Positions 9,397 through 21,096 of a stretch of DNA of 64,000 bases are shown in pieces; within the stretch, counting starts at the first letter, position 1, and each line of letters opens with the position of its first letter. The notes under the pieces were generated by a model. It saw nothing but the letters and a program-made list of their open reading frames with translations. It had not been told where the DNA came from and made no database searches. Both the position numbers and the translations under genes were made by a program. Origin of the DNA: Blepharisma stoltei (taxonomy: Eukaryota; Ciliophora; Heterotrichea; Heterotrichida; Blepharismidae); contig CAJZBQ010000023.1 in NCBI GenBank assembly GCA_914767885.1, forward strand, positions 124,001-188,000, read 5' to 3'.

Positions 9397-11279
9397 CTAT
9401 TCTGAAATTTCATATACTGAAGCCATCTGCCCATTATAATCTTTCCATTTTCTCGCAAAATTCTTTGTTCCCTTAACTAATTTATATAGCTTATATCCCT
9501 TTATAGATTTCTTTATCGAGCAAAATGTACTGGATTATTGAACGACCAAGAGAGACTCTATTAAAGGAACGGGCTGGATATCTATATCAGGAAGTGCTAA
9601 AAAGTGACATGTCAAAAAATGGTGACAAGTCTGAAAAAAGTTGACAAGCAAAAACGCGCCAATTTTTAAAATGGATTTATTATTAAAATAATTTAAAACT
9701 TAAGATACCCAATTAGACAGAAGATATAATTACACATTATATATTGGCTTTAAATATTTTTATTTATATATATATTTAAATTTAATAATAGCTGTGAAAA
9801 TCAAAAACTTGCAACTCAATGTGCATTTTCCGGCTCGATGGAATTTCTTATTTTATGATAATTTTATTTATTAAGACTAAAGCTATAATTTGCAAAGTGC
9901 GTGGCTTGTGATTCTCAATATATAAGAAGTTCTTATCGACTCATATGAGAAGTATTTAGCAAAAATTCAATATGGCTTATAAGTGAAAATCAAAAACTTG
10001 CAATTCAATGTGCATTTTTCCGTCTCGATAGAATTTCTTTATTTTATGCTAATTTATTTATGAAGACTAGAGCTATAATTTGCAAAGTGCGTGGCTTGTG
10101 ATTCTCAATATATACAAAGTTCTTATCGACTCATATGAGAAGTACTTACTCCCCCCCCCCTCCGTGAGTGAAACAAAACCATTAGAAAAATCGCTGTTTT
10201 TTGCCCAAAAACCCGCCCTCCGTGAGTGAACAAAAATTTTTTTAATAGAAAAATTTTTTATGGAAAAAAATTTGATATATAAATGATAATTAATATAATG
10301 AAATCTAGAGCTAATTCTGTTTAATTTTAAACAAATTGCATTTTAAAAACATAAATTTTATAAAATTAAATTAATATTTGCTTTCAAATTTTGGCAAATT
10401 AGGATTTTTTTTAAATTTCGAAACAAAAAATTTTTTATAAAAATTTATATATAAATTTTTTTAAAAAAAAATTAACCCCCCTCCGTGAGTGAACAAAATT
10501 TTTTTGTTCACTCACGGAGGGGGGGAGTTAGCAAAATTTCAATATGGCTTACAAGTGAAAATCAAAAACTTGCAACTCGATGTGCATTTTTCCGGCTCGA
10601 TAGAATTTCTTTATTTTATGCTAATTTATATATGAAGACTAGAGCTATAATTTGCAAAGTGCGTGGCTTGTGTATCTCAATATATACAAAGTTCTTATCG
10701 ACTCATATGATGTGTACTTAGCATAATTAAATATTGATTAAAATTAAAATATCTTAAGTTTTAAATTATTTTAATAATAAATCCATTTTAAAAAATTGGC
10801 GCGTTTACTTGTCAACTTTTTCAGACTTGTCACCTTTTTTTGGCATGTCACTTTTTAGCACTTCCTGATATAGATATCCAGCCCGTTCCTTTAATAGAGT
10901 CTCTCTTGGTCGTTCAATAATCCAGTACATTTTTGCTCGATAAAGAAATCTATAAAGGGGTATGAGCTATATTAATATGATGGCTGCTAAATATGTCCTT
11001 AGCAATGATCTCGCAAATTTTTTTTTGTGATCTAAGTTCTTTAATTCTATCCCTTGAATTCATTTGAGCAGTTTTATGTGCTGGAATGAGCTGTGATAAC
11101 TCCAAGACCAAAGTATTAGTTATCCAGGTGGTTTTGGAATGGTTTCTTTTTTTCTTGGTGACTCCACTCCTCCTAGATATCCAAGAGAAGGTATAGGGAT
11201 TACCGGTGGCTTCATAGAATCCAATTGTGAAACGATGAAGGAGTCTTTCTGGCCTGTCTAGACTCTGGAAAAGCAGCAA
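9397..11279 (-). CDS. Small hypothetical protein split by TIR element
   Basis: Start MLLFQSLDRPERLLH at 11279, stop TAG at 9397. Removing the TIR element (1487 nt) leaves exactly 132 codons, joining ...SSHHIN to KLVKGTKNFARKWKDY. The protein is basic (131 aa). In-frame sequence continues a little upstream of this ATG (GGKPNWEKWYS) to a TAA, so the start is not certain. Divergent with the tRNA ligase gene, about 180 bp apart. Confidence 0.6.
9793..10720. repeat. Tandem repeat array inside T1
   Basis: Three units of about 180 bp, each with AATCAAAAACTTGCAACTC, TTTGCAAAGTGCGTGGCTTG and CTTATCGACTCATATGA. Unit 3 is separated from unit 2 by the nested MITE. Confidence 0.85.
10146..10530 (+). mobile_element. 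MITE family 1, copy 3 (nested in T1)
   Basis: TTA...TTA duplication, full-length (382 nt excised). Left: C-tract, TCCGTGAGTGAA, CCATTAGAAAAATCGC and a second CCTCCGTGAGTGAACAAAA. Right: hairpin CCTCCGTGAGTGAACAAAA and its inverse. It interrupts the T1 repeat array, so it is younger than T1. Confidence 0.95.
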
Positions 11280-11458
11280 GCCCTTTCCCAGAGAATACCA
11301 CTTTTCCCAATTGGGTTTCCCTCCTTAAAGCATATGGCTTTTTTCGGAAGCGTGCGGATACCCAAACCTTTAAATTCAATAATTTAAGCTTAAACTTAAC
11401 TAATTTTTCACATTAATGCCTATATTAGCTTTACTAAGTCACACTGATTATAATAAAT

Positions 11459-14400
11459 ATGAACAGAAAATATCATCAAAAGCGCTCAAAGAAAAATCTC
11501 CCTGAAGCACCTCCGCCTTCATCTGACACTGCCAATGAGTATATGGACATCCTTGACATCTTCCATTGGGGATATACAACTAAGCGGGAAGTAAAATCAG
11601 TCGAGACCAGTGTCCCATTTAACTTTGATTATGTCCTGTATGACCTATCCACGAAATCCAAAGGAGCTGAAGAAGACATAGAGTTTGCTTTGAATCTAAA
11701 GCTAAGAAACAATATTAGAAGAGGAAACACCATCATTGTCTTATATAAGCTTGCTAAAGGCCAAGCCAAAGATAGGCTTAGATCAGTAAATTGGGATGGG
11801 CAAAGATATGAGATTAAGGAGCTTTATTGAGCGAGAAGATTAGATTATTAAGTATGAGGCCATAAGCGGTTGATCCACTAGCATTTGTCTTGTTTTGGTT
11901 GCAAAAGGTAGCATTCATAGACTAGAGTAAAAATATGAGAGGAATCCTTTGGATTTTAATCAGGCCACCTGTCCCTAGGATCAGATCCTTTAGGCAGAAC
12001 TACTATCTCAGGAAAGTGCCCAACAAGGAAAGACTTTGGTAGGCAAAGCCTGCGCCTCAAGCCCATCTTCCGCCAGCACCGTAATTTCTTATATGCGAGA
12101 AGAGGGATGTATAAATTTTTCGATATGTCCTTTGAGTTTTTAAATCAAGCTGACACAAAAGATTTAGAAATCGCAGGGAGTTTTGTTGGAAACTTCAGCT
12201 TAAATTAAGATTAAGATTAAGATTACGCTGGGTATTTAAGGTCCCTACTACGTCCGAGGTCGCATGCCACGGTTTCCCGTGTGGTGGCAGAGCGTTCACC
12301 AAGCCCGGGCCGAAACCCCCGGTTTCTCGTAGAGGTATTGTCAAGGGCCGTCTCATACCGGCTTTGCTGACCACCTCCATTTCCAACTTGGATCGTCGCC
12401 TAAGTTTACGCCAACTCCGCTTCGTCGTCCGCCAGATCTGCCCATTGAAGGGCACCTTTTCAACTGGAGAGACCCCCGTTTTTGGTGTCTAACTCGCCTC
12501 CCCTCTTTTCCGGTCATCCCGAGAAAGAACTCAACAGCTTTCGCCATTTCGGGGCGAGCCACTAAAGCAGCTTAGGCAGGTAATTCACCCTGCCTCATTT
12601 CGGGCACTCACTGGGCTGAGCGCTGCTGCTGCAAAAAGAAGTCACGAATAACTGCCCATGGGTCTGGTCGCAAAAACAGCGGCTCTCGCGCTTAGGCCTC
12701 TCGCTTCGAGGTCCCAGACGTTGTTGGGCTAATTCCTGGCTCCAAAAACCATGCCCGGATATACATGGGTAACCACCACTGAGAGGGTGGGTCGGTCGCC
12801 ATACGCCATTTTATGTATATGGAAACTTCAGCTTAAATTACAGCAAAGCAGAAGCTCATAAAGAAGAGCTGAGAAAAGTAATTTTTGAAGGTGTAGAAAA
12901 AGCTATAAGGAATGGAGAAACTGTAGACGTCTATAAAACTGTCAAAGCTAATGGAGAAAATGCACAAATTTCATATTTCCAGCCATTGGATTCATGGATA
13001 ATTGCAAGCAAAAATGTGAGTTTAATAGCAAGAAATAGAAAAGATTTAGAAAAATATTCAGCTAACAGGTTTAATTTCGCAGGTTTAATAGCAAATGAGT
13101 GGTTTAATATCATTGAAAGTATGAGACCTGATGTAGTAAATACTTTTAAACAAGAATTATCAGGGCATACTATTGTAGGGGAGTATACAGGAAATCAGGA
13201 TTATCAACATCTTATTAGATACAGCAAAATCTCTTTGGTGTTTTTTGCATTAGTTGACAATAATTCTGTAGTCACCTGTAAACCACCATTAAAAGCTTTA
13301 CAATTTTTCAGAAAATTTAATCTTGAACACGTAAAAATGCAGAAATTCGGAAATTTACATAGTGTTTTGGATTTATATGAGAAGCTAAAAGGGCTGTTTT
13401 GTGAGGTTTCTTCAGAAACTTTAGAGGTAGGTGAAGAAGGAGCTGTTCTATATTTTGTAAAAAATAAAGCACAAGATAACCCTATACTAGCTGTTGCAGA
13501 AAATTTTCTATTAAAAAATACAGGAAATTTCCCTAGTGAGCATGAGTTTAACGAGGCTTTGGAAAACCAAGAAACTTTGTCATTAACCAAATTAAAAACG
13601 CTTGAGTATCGAATTTTTAGAAAAATCAGAGAAAAAACAAAATATATTGAAAACAATGCAAGTGATGTTTACAAAAAATTTGTGAAAGAAGTATAGAATT
13701 TTCCCATAGATGGCGCTGTTTGCCCTTGATTTGCCCACTGGAAAATTTTTTGGTTTGACCAAACCATAATGCACTGGTCGAACCAAAAAATTTTCTTCAT
13801 GGGCAAATCAAGGGCAAACAGCGCCATCTATGGGAAAATTCTATAAACGAGCTTGCCGCAGGACAAAGTTTGCCAAAGCCTATAGAGTATTATTTTGAAG
13901 TAGCAAGAAAAGCTTTTGAAGAAATTGAAAGAAATCCAAATTTATATAAAAATCGAGGAAAATATATTGATTTTTTGGATAAAGTTTTGGAGACTGTAAA
14001 ACTGCCTGGATCCTATAAAAGGCCTAATACAAATTATAAATCAGTAGTATTATTGACTCCTCCTTGCTATTATTCAATGACACAAATAAAAGACATCTCT
14101 AATGCTCTTGGATGCTCAGAAATAAAATATGAGTACAAAGCAGCAAACCCATTGGAGTTTCCTTTATATATCTTTAACAATGTTCCTCGAAATCCTAAAT
14201 TCAGTGAGCATGATCTTGTTATTTTTGCTGGGTATGCTACTTCTTCTATCCCAGAAACCTTAAATAAGCTTCAAGAAATGAAAAATTCGACTGAAGAAAT
14301 TCCATTGAATGCTCAAAGTTACATTAAAAACCAAAATCCAGAAGGAGCTATAAAAAATTTATACAATGCAATTTTTGATCTTACATCAAGCTTATTGTGG

Positions 14401-16644
14401 GGCGTTTTACAAAAAATTTTTAAATAATAGTAGATTTAATATGAATATATTGAAAAATTGCTTGCTATTGGGGGTTTTCTTGGGCATTTAATCAAATTTA
14501 AATCTAATCTAATTAAATTTATTATTTGAAAATTTTTTGCACAAATCCCTACAAATAAAATAAGCAATGGAGTTAGAAACTTTATAAAGAAATTTTCACA
14601 TGATTTTGGCTTGATTTCTTATGAAAGGTTAATTGAAGAAGCGCTTAAGCTGCTTTTTCCACCTCCAAAGCCAAAAGTGTTTTACCCAGAAGGGACCTAC
14701 GTTATTGTCCCTCTAGGTATTCCTGCACTTGGAAAAACAGAGCTGGTACCGGTTTTCCAAGAAATTGCGGAGAGAAATGGATTTATGTTTGTTTCTATAA
14801 GTTCTGATAAAATACGAGGAGAATTATATAATAAATATATAGAAGAGAATGGAAAAACTGATGAGCAGGTTCTCTATGATAAAACGACTAAGCAGACTAT
14901 TAAATTGTTTCAGGATGAAATTATTTCAGCTTTAAGCCAAGACTCTTCAAGAAAAATTATATATTTAGACAAAAATCATCCTCCAAATGCTATCAAGGGA
15001 TCATTCGAAACAATTAAAAAAGGGGATAAAAATGCCAAAATTATTGTCATGGTTCCAGACTGTGGAAAATACTACTTAATCTCTATCCTGAAAATAAGAA
15101 GACATCACGGAAAATAAACAAGAAATATTTTTTATATATAATAAATAAAATTTTTATATATTAAATTTTCTAAAGTTGGCAAAAATTTCTTCCCAATGAG
15201 TTTGCAAGTCCTACTAACATGCTTGCTGAGGATTAAAAATAGAGACACTCATGAGACACTAGCTGGAACCTTAGAAAAAAGGGTTGGCGTTGTTATGATG
15301 ATGTACATGCTTTATAAAAATTACCTTCTTGATGAAGGAAGTTCATTATTAAGAGAAGTCAAATTTTTAAAGATACCATTTGTGGATGAAAAAATAAAGG
15401 TCAATGAAAATTTTGAGAATTTAATGATGTATGTGCTACAGAACTACACAATAGGTAAGACTCCTTCTGAAGAATATATCAGAAGTATTATTGAAGAAAT
15501 TGAAAAAAATGATATAGACAGGGTTTCTATTTGATCGTCTTGGGCTAAAAAGCGCCCTGACAACTGGTGAGTTGACAAGTTCCATTTATTCTTTTACTTT
15601 TTTACTTGCTAGCTGGTGGAGTTGGCTTGGAAACTAATGGTGAGTCAATTCCACCAGTTGGTAGAGTGTTTTATGGCCCAGGGCGATCAAAAAGAAGCTC
15701 TGATCAATGTTCCATTACCTCATATTAGCCTTGGAGATGTATTAGAAAGAGGACTAGAAAACCTAATCGGCCAAAAATTAGAAGAAGAGCAAATAAAAAT
15801 AGCAGAAGAATCTAAAGATTTCCAACCATCAAAAATAGTCCAAGAAGAAGCTAAGCATCCTCTAAAAATCCATGAAGGAACTAAAGAAATCAAGCCAGCC
15901 CAAAAGCTTCATGAAGAAACTAAAGAAATTCCCCAAAAAATCCCAGAAGATGTCAAAATTGTTGAAGAAACAAAAACTGAGCACGAAAAAATCCCAGTTT
16001 ACCTCGGTTTAGATTTGGAAGAATATTTCGGGACATCCTTAATTCCTCTTATCACATCTGCTCTAGACGCGTTTGCTTCAAGCTTCCCCGAAGAGCAAGC
16101 TATCCAAAGCGATTTAAAAGAGTTAGTCACCAGTGGTGTAAGAGTTTATTCCCCTGCTGGCAGAGTTTCAGATAAATGAAAATTCACAAATTCCCTCCAT
16201 TTAACGTCATTTTTCATAGGAGGAAATAAAGAAAAGTTAAAATCAAGTTTTTATATACGCTTTTTTATCAATACATATGAAATGAAAATAATTTTTATAA
16301 AAATAATTATTATTGTATTAGTAACTTGGTATAGAGAATTCAGAGAAAATGCTGAATGCGTTTTGAGGCTTACTCATATCGTCTATGTTCCACAAAGGCT
16401 AATTTGTGCCTCTGCTGTGTCTACTGATGGGTATTTTAGGATTGAAAATAAAATGCCGCACGTTACTTTACTACTAGGAAAATGGCCTGCAAAATTAAGT
16501 AATGAAGTGCTCATGTCTGCGAACTTGCAGGATAATGTAAGTAGAAGCCATGGAAATTTAATGAAAGAAAGTGTGGATATATACGCATTAAAGCTGTATC
16601 CACAATGGTTTTTGAAAGGAGTAACAAAAAAATACCACAATTAA
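11459..16644 (+). CDS. Trl1-type tRNA ligase: ligase, kinase and CPD domains
   Basis: Heals and seals tRNA halves, and in fungi also the HAC1 mRNA. The ligase domain has motif I KANG at 12943 (adenylated Lys), W-I-I-A-S-K-N, G-E-Y-T-G-N, E-G-A-V-L-Y and a C-terminal R-I-F-R-K-I-R-E-K. The kinase domain has P-loop GIPALGKTEL at about 14716 and D-K-N-H-P-P-N. The cyclic phosphodiesterase has two H-x-T motifs, HLTS at 16198 and HVTL at 16459. TGA reads as Trp. The frame is restored exactly by removing a 264/267-nt insertion, a 633-nt retroposon and a 152-nt hairpin. Stop-bearing spots near 14425, 15115 and 15513 remain unresolved. Final size is about 1300 aa. A broken copy of the 3' part is at 35945. 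Confidence 0.85.
11831..12103 (-). mobile_element. Retroposon-like insertion in tRNA ligase gene
   Basis: Direct repeat GCGAGAAGA at 11831-11839 and 12095-12103. A TTAGATTATTAAG tail lies next to the left copy, so the element points to the minus strand. Collapsing the repeat removes 264 nt and gives ELYWARRGMYKFF. A TA-to-TA excision (267 nt) would give ELYARRG. Both keep the frame. Confidence 0.65.
12187..12840 (-). mobile_element. GC-rich retroposon with 21-bp target duplication
   Basis: Perfect 21-bp direct repeats, 12187-12207 and 12820-12840 (TGGAAACTTCAGCTTAAATT plus A). A (TTAAGA)n tail sits at 12203-12226. The 5' end, read on the minus strand, starts TAAAATGGCGTATGGCG. Removing 633 nt (211 codons) restores GNFSLNYSKAEAHKEE of the tRNA ligase. 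The open frames inside (12195-12562, -) show no recognisable protein. Confidence 0.85.
13692..13845. mobile_element. Palindromic TATAG IES in tRNA ligase gene
   Basis: A hairpin of about 150 nt with near-perfect arms (TATAGAATTTTCCCATAGAT at each end). The loop contains GGTTTGACCAAACC and GCACTGGTCGAACC. Excision of 152 nt, leaving one TA, joins KKFVKEV to NELAAGQSLP and fuses two frames that differ by exactly that phase. Confidence 0.93.
14425..14441 (+). other. Stop-bearing 15-nt spot in tRNA ligase
   Basis: AAA is followed by TAA TAG TAG ATT TAA, then the same frame stays open on both sides. Removing 15 nt between the TA at 14425 and the TA at 14440 gives KYEYIEKLL. There is no GT..AG border, and 15 nt is short for an IES, so the nature is unclear. 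Confidence 0.35.
15115..15163 (+). other. Short AT-rich insertion in kinase/CPD linker
   Basis: A TA-bounded run of A/T with three in-frame TAA codons. Removing 42 nt (TA at 15115 to TA at 15157) keeps the frame into FPMSLQVLLTCLLRI, a stretch typical of this family. Several TA choices exist. Confidence 0.4.
15513..15705. mobile_element. Imperfect palindrome in tRNA ligase gene
   Basis: Arms of about 44 nt: GATCGTCTTGGGCT...CAACTGGTGAGTTGAC faces GATCGCCCTGGGCC...CAACTGGTGGAATTGAC on the other strand. A TATAG lies at the left (15513). No matching TA is seen at the right before EALINVPLPH, so the exact right end is not set. A TAG in frame lies inside it. Confidence 0.55.
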
Positions 16645-17203
16645 TAAAAAATTAATTAGAAAATAAATTGACTTGTCTTTTGGCATTTTTTTGGCTCTTT
16701 TTCTAAATTTAAAAATTTAGTAAGGTGATACTGAGCATGGTATTCCAAAATCTCCAAAGCGAATTTTTTGCTGTCTTAAAGAGGATACGTTAAATATCAT
16801 TATATAAATGGAGTTAAATAAAGTAATCTTAAGTGCTAAAATTATTGCTGCATGAATTTTATAAGTATATTGAAAAATATAGGCTTACACGAGTTTGTTT
16901 GTTTTTTAAATAATTTATTTGCTTCTTGATTTCTGTCTAAACTTTTAAAAAAGCTGATTTAAAAATAAGCTAGCAACTTTTATTAGCGAAATCATTTATT
17001 GAGATTTTAAACGGAGTGTCTTTAAATGGTAAAGAACATAAAAGGTTTTGGTCCGAAAAATGTATTTTATTAGAATTTCAGCGGCATTATAAGTGCTCAG
17101 TGACTGAAACTTAAAAGAGCATATAAATGCAGGACCATTTAGCACAAGGACACCAATTTTAATTACTTAACGTCAATTATATATGATTAAATTTAAAATC
17201 AAA
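16645..17203. repeat. Duplicated intergenic block between convergent genes
   Basis: No gene seen. The segment (ACTGAGCATGGTAT..., ACGGAGTGTC..., GGACCATTTAGC...) recurs at about 36765-37270, 37970-38340 and 57140-57615, each time just beyond the 3' end of the membrane-protein family. Confidence 0.8.
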
Positions 17204-19920
17204 TTACAAACTCCCTGCTTCTGAAGGAAATGGATCTTTTTCGCAATATAAACTATCCTGATCATTTAAAGATTTATCTAAGTTTTCGGTATTAGTACCT
17301 ATTCTGGTTTGATTTGGCACGAGGTTATAGCCTTGATATTGAATTTTTGAATTTTCTATATTGCTAGAGCCTATATTTGACCCATAATTTTCCTCAATTA
17401 CTAAGTTTCATTGGACGTCCAAATCCTGAAAGCATACATTAAGCACAGAAATATTTTTGTTAACGTAGTCATAGAACATAGGTGTTCCAAAGACTTTTGC
17501 TTCCTCATCAAATATAAATAAATTTGCTTCCTCATATTCACTCCATGAAACTAAGGGAGCTTCAAATATTTTATTTAAAAATTTGATCCGCGATATTTCG
17601 TTGTAAAATGAAGGTTGAGAGTTTTGGATTGATGGGAGCAAGAGAGGCCCTTTTAAGCCATTAAACATAATACTTTTATTCGCAGCATAATCGCGCGAAT
17701 TCCACCCAGCAAGCAATCTATGCAAGTGCTCGCCATCGTATTCGAAATTTGATTCTTCTTCATAATATTCACTGCATTCAAAATTATAAAGTTCACAATT
17801 TTTAAGCCTGATATTCTTTGAAGTAAACGATTGATAAGCATTAAATCTGAAAAATAATTGGTTGTAGGCAGTCAAATGTAAAATATCTGCAATACCTTTA
17901 TAAATTCAATTGTTGGATTGGTTTTCTTTCAAATGGTCTTTTATTTTCAAGAGTTCTGTTCTCGCTTCATTTAAGTTGTTGATGGGCTTTTTGGTCAAAT
18001 TTTGAACTTTAACGCTTATATCATTTTCAAATAAGGTATTTAGCTGATTTTTAATAGAATTGCAGTCATCACCCCATAAATAATTCAAGACTTCAATTTC
18101 TGTGAGGATGCAGATCGGAGGCATATTTGAATCAGGGATATTACTTACTCCCCCCCCCCCCTCCGTGAGCGAACAAAACCATTAGAAAAATCGCCATTTT
18201 TTGACCAAAAACCCACCCTCCGTGAGTGAACAAAAAATTTTTTAATAGAAAAAATTTTAAATGGAAAAAAATTTTGATATATAAAGTGATAATTAGTATA
18301 ATGAAATCTAGAGCTAATTCTGTTTAATTTTAAACAAATTGCGTTTTTAAAACATAAATTTGCAAATTAAATTAATATTTGCTTCCCAATTTTTGCAAAT
18401 TAGGATTTTTTTTAAATTTCGAAAAAAAATATTATTTTTATAAAATTTATATATAAATTTTTTTTTTTTAAAAAAAAAAATTAACCCCCTCCGTGAGCGA
18501 ACAAAAATTTTTTTGTTCGCTCACGGAGGGGGGGGGGGGGGGAGTTAGCAAATATCTTGCCCGGGATAAAGAAATAGTTAACTCTTTTATTAATGAATCC
18601 TTTAATAAGTCTATTTTTTCAAGTTCGCTACTCAATTTGGCTTCAATTTTTGCTTTTAAATTGCTTAGAGCGTCATTTTTCCTTAACTCAATATAGGATG
18701 TGATATAGTTAAGTGTTGTATAGGTTCAGCACTTTAATCACTCTGGAATTTCATGCATCAGAGATTTATCAAGATTAAATTGCTCTATGTATTGAATTTC
18801 ATCAGAGGTAATTTTGGCTGAACTTGAAAATAAGAGAGCACATATTTTTCCAGCAAGGGGTAGACAAATATCTGTTTTTGAAGGGTTAATGAGATAGTAT
18901 CCAGAACAATTAGTTTTTGAGCATAAGCAAATACTGTTTTTATACTCTTCAATCTGATCTGTGCATGAGGAATAGTTCCATGTTAATTCTTCCAATGACT
19001 TTATTCTTCTTATTGTATAGAGACCGATTGTATACCTGCCATTTGCAATCACTGTTCTTGCTTCGCAATTTGGGTAGCAAGAGTGATTAATTTTGCAAGT
19101 TCAATTTCCTCTTGGTATAGGATCCACAAAAAAAACAGAATAGCCTTTTATATCATTTTTGTTTCTTTCCAGCTCAACTGTATAAAAATTGGATGATTCA
19201 TTGGTAGAGTTTGCAGGTTGGATTTTATTTTTACTATTTTGGATTGCAAGGTCTTTTTCATAAAATTCTCCTGCCGAATATATTTGGCCTGCGTATTCCC
19301 CCAAAAAGGCATTTTTCGGGATTCCTTGAGAGGTGTTGCAAAAGATTCCATAACCTTTTTGATGGATGGTGAATTCCTTTAAAATAATATCATGTCCATA
19401 TATTTCACCTAAGGCTTCAATCGAGTTATATAAAGCTTTAGAAAAATATTTATCATTCAGATTAAAAATTTCTTCAGTCATTATGCCTTGTAAAATGTGT
19501 TTAAAGCTGTCATTTATTTGATTTGCTGCCCAATTTATTGCAATTGGCATAGAAACATTAAGAAATCTTTTCGCATCTATAGATTTTCCAATTATTTGTA
19601 AAATTATCTGGGCTGTTCTTTTATCAAATCCAAAAGCTGGCATTTCTATCACATCCACATCTTTAATGTATTTTCGTCTGTTTTTAGATATTGAGCGATT
19701 TAGGCAAGTTTCTTCTTTGCATAAGCATCTGCTAGTACATTCCATTTTATTGCTGAAACATGCATTTTTTTCAATAGATTCAAGAGAATCGCAAAATGCT
19801 CCATTACATCCTTCTTTATCTTCAATTATGCAAATTTCTTCTGCTGAAAAACCAGGATTTGAGGGTTTTAAATGCTCTATTTCTTCGATAATCTTGGAAT
19901 GAGAGAGAGAGAGAAATCTT
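17204..19920 (-). CDS. SET-domain protein with captured C-terminal tail
   Basis: Probable protein-lysine methyltransferase. The Cys-rich pre-SET region (CNGAFCDSLE, CTSRCLCKEETC) is followed by K-G-Y-G-I-F, G-E-Y-A-G-Q, I-N-H-S-C-Y-P-N-C (cofactor site), W-N-Y and post-SET C-x-C-x-x-x-x-C. A MITE (18145-18547, 400 nt) interrupts it, and its removal joins ARYLL to SNIPDSNMPP. After LDVQWNL the frame runs on into about 60 residues (NLVPNQTRIGTNTENL..., stop 17204) shared with the tail of the giant membrane proteins. The 5' end is unclear: the frame is open to about 19920 without an ATG before the Cys-rich part, where a (TC)7 run and stops lie. Confidence 0.78.
18145..18547 (+). mobile_element. 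MITE family 1, copy 4
   Basis: TTA...TTA duplication, about 400 nt excised. The C-tract of about 13 and the G-tract of about 13 make it longer than its siblings. It uses the GAGCGAAC variant of the terminal motif. It lies in the SET gene. Confidence 0.95.
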
Positions 19921-19958
19921 TATTACTTAAAGGCCTTTATTTCAGGGCCATGTCCCGA

Positions 19959-20510
19959 TTAAAAATTTTTTAACTTTCTTCTTTTCCTAAAATCTTTGGA
20001 TAAAATTTTAGTAAAATTTTCTGAACCCACGTAATCCGCGATTTTTTCGATTTCTGAGTCTGATATGAATTTTCTATATCTGATGAAATTTGAATCTGAT
20101 CTAAATTTTATTTTCCTGATAATGTTTGATTCTGATATCAATTTTATTTTTCTGATAAAATTTGAATCTGATCTAATTTTTATTTTTCTGGTATTCAGGA
20201 TTTTCTTATCGATTGTCTTCTTATCATCAATGATCACCTCAGTCTTCCTATATTTGAAGGTTTCCTGAATAGGATCTATTTCATCTAGTATTTTTCCATC
20301 TAAACGACTTAAAAACTCCAATATTTTGTCATCTGTATCAACATTTTCTGTATCACTATCATTTCATTCATACTCTGATTCAGAATTATCAAGTAATCCT
20401 GTATCAATAAGTTCATTTAATAGTAAAAGTTCGAAAAATTCATCCTGTAAAGCTCCGTTTTCTTCACAAAAGGAAGAAGAATAGGAAACATTACTTTCCG
20501 AATCTTCCAT
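19959..20510 (-). CDS. Hypothetical acidic then basic protein
   Basis: An open frame from ATG 20510 to TAA 19959 through one TGA (Trp). The first half is acidic (MEDSESNVSYSSSF, DTENVDTDD). The second half has a repeated IRKIKxxSDSNF motif, three to four times (about 20060-20190), and a basic end KDFRKRRKLKNF. It is in the same frame as the SET gene downstream, so the two may be one gene joined by an unresolved IES near 19899-19958. Confidence 0.5.
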
Positions 20511-20596
20511 TAAAATAAAAGTATCTTGGAATGAAGATTTTGAAATGACCTTTGAGGAATTGATGGATACTTTTGAGATGAACTCATAATATTTAT

Positions 20597-21019
20597 TCAG
20601 AAATCCTTTAAAGATTCGGCAATTTCTGTTTTAAAAATGCTCAAGTAAGAAAATATTGCTTCTTTCCACAATTCACAATTCAATTGCAATTCTTGTGTTT
20701 CAAAAAGTGAAATTTTGGAGTCAATTGCTTCATTAATTGCAGTCTTTAATTGATCTATTGAATAAAATTGATCATAATGTTCTATTGCAGAAGAAATCGA
20801 TTCTAAAGCAGATTGAAGAGTTTCTGGATCATTAAATAGCGATTCTGAAATTTCATGATATGGGATTCCCTGAATTATATTTTTAATTGTTTCTGTTGGA
20901 GAAATCTTTTTTTTTGCTTGAATAAAAGCTTGGGCTTCATTCATTGCTCTAATATTCCTTTCTTTTTTGAAATCTTTCTGTGCAGCAACTTTGTGATGCT
21001 TTTGAGATGGCTGGCTCAT
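20597..21019 (-). CDS. Hypothetical 140-aa protein or exon
   Basis: Starts MSQPSQKHHKVAAQKDFKKE at 21019. The following part is helical (DPETLQSALESISSAIEHYD). At 20597 the frame meets TGA, then continues about 25 codons to TAA. The next frame (19959-20510) is shifted by two nucleotides, so this may be the 5' part of the same gene with a frameshift or unresolved insertion. No family recognised. Confidence 0.5.
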   Translation of the reverse strand: MSQPSQKHHKVAAQKDFKKERNIRAMNEAQAFIQAKKKISPTETIKNIIQGIPYHEISESLFNDPETLQSALESISSAIEHYDQFYSIDQLKTAINEAIDSKISLFETQELQLNCELWKEAIFSYLSIFKTEIAESLKDF

Positions 21020-21096
21020 ATTATTAGGGGGGTTATGAAATTAATAAATTATTAGTCATTAAGATAATGCTAAATCCTAATTTAATTTTTAATAGC

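Larger units (their letters stand above)
9483..10971. mobile_element. TIR element T1 with tandem-repeat interior
   Basis: TA target duplication. Long terminal inverted repeats of about 230 bp (9485-9715 and 10740-10971) start TATAGCTYATAYCCC and include TTTATCGAGCAAAATGTACT. There is no transposase frame. The interior is three copies of a roughly 180-bp unit, and a MITE is nested at 10146. Excision of 1487 nt restores the frame of the surrounding gene. It is related to T2 at 53387. Confidence 0.88.

Noticed and set aside
11866-11900. tRNA-like start of a SINE (GGTTGATCC resembling a B box)
   Set aside because: The match to pol III boxes is incomplete and no cloverleaf can be drawn.
12195-12562. 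Open frames in GC-rich DNA
   Set aside because: Inside the 633-nt retroposon; the tRNA ligase frame resumes exactly when it is removed.
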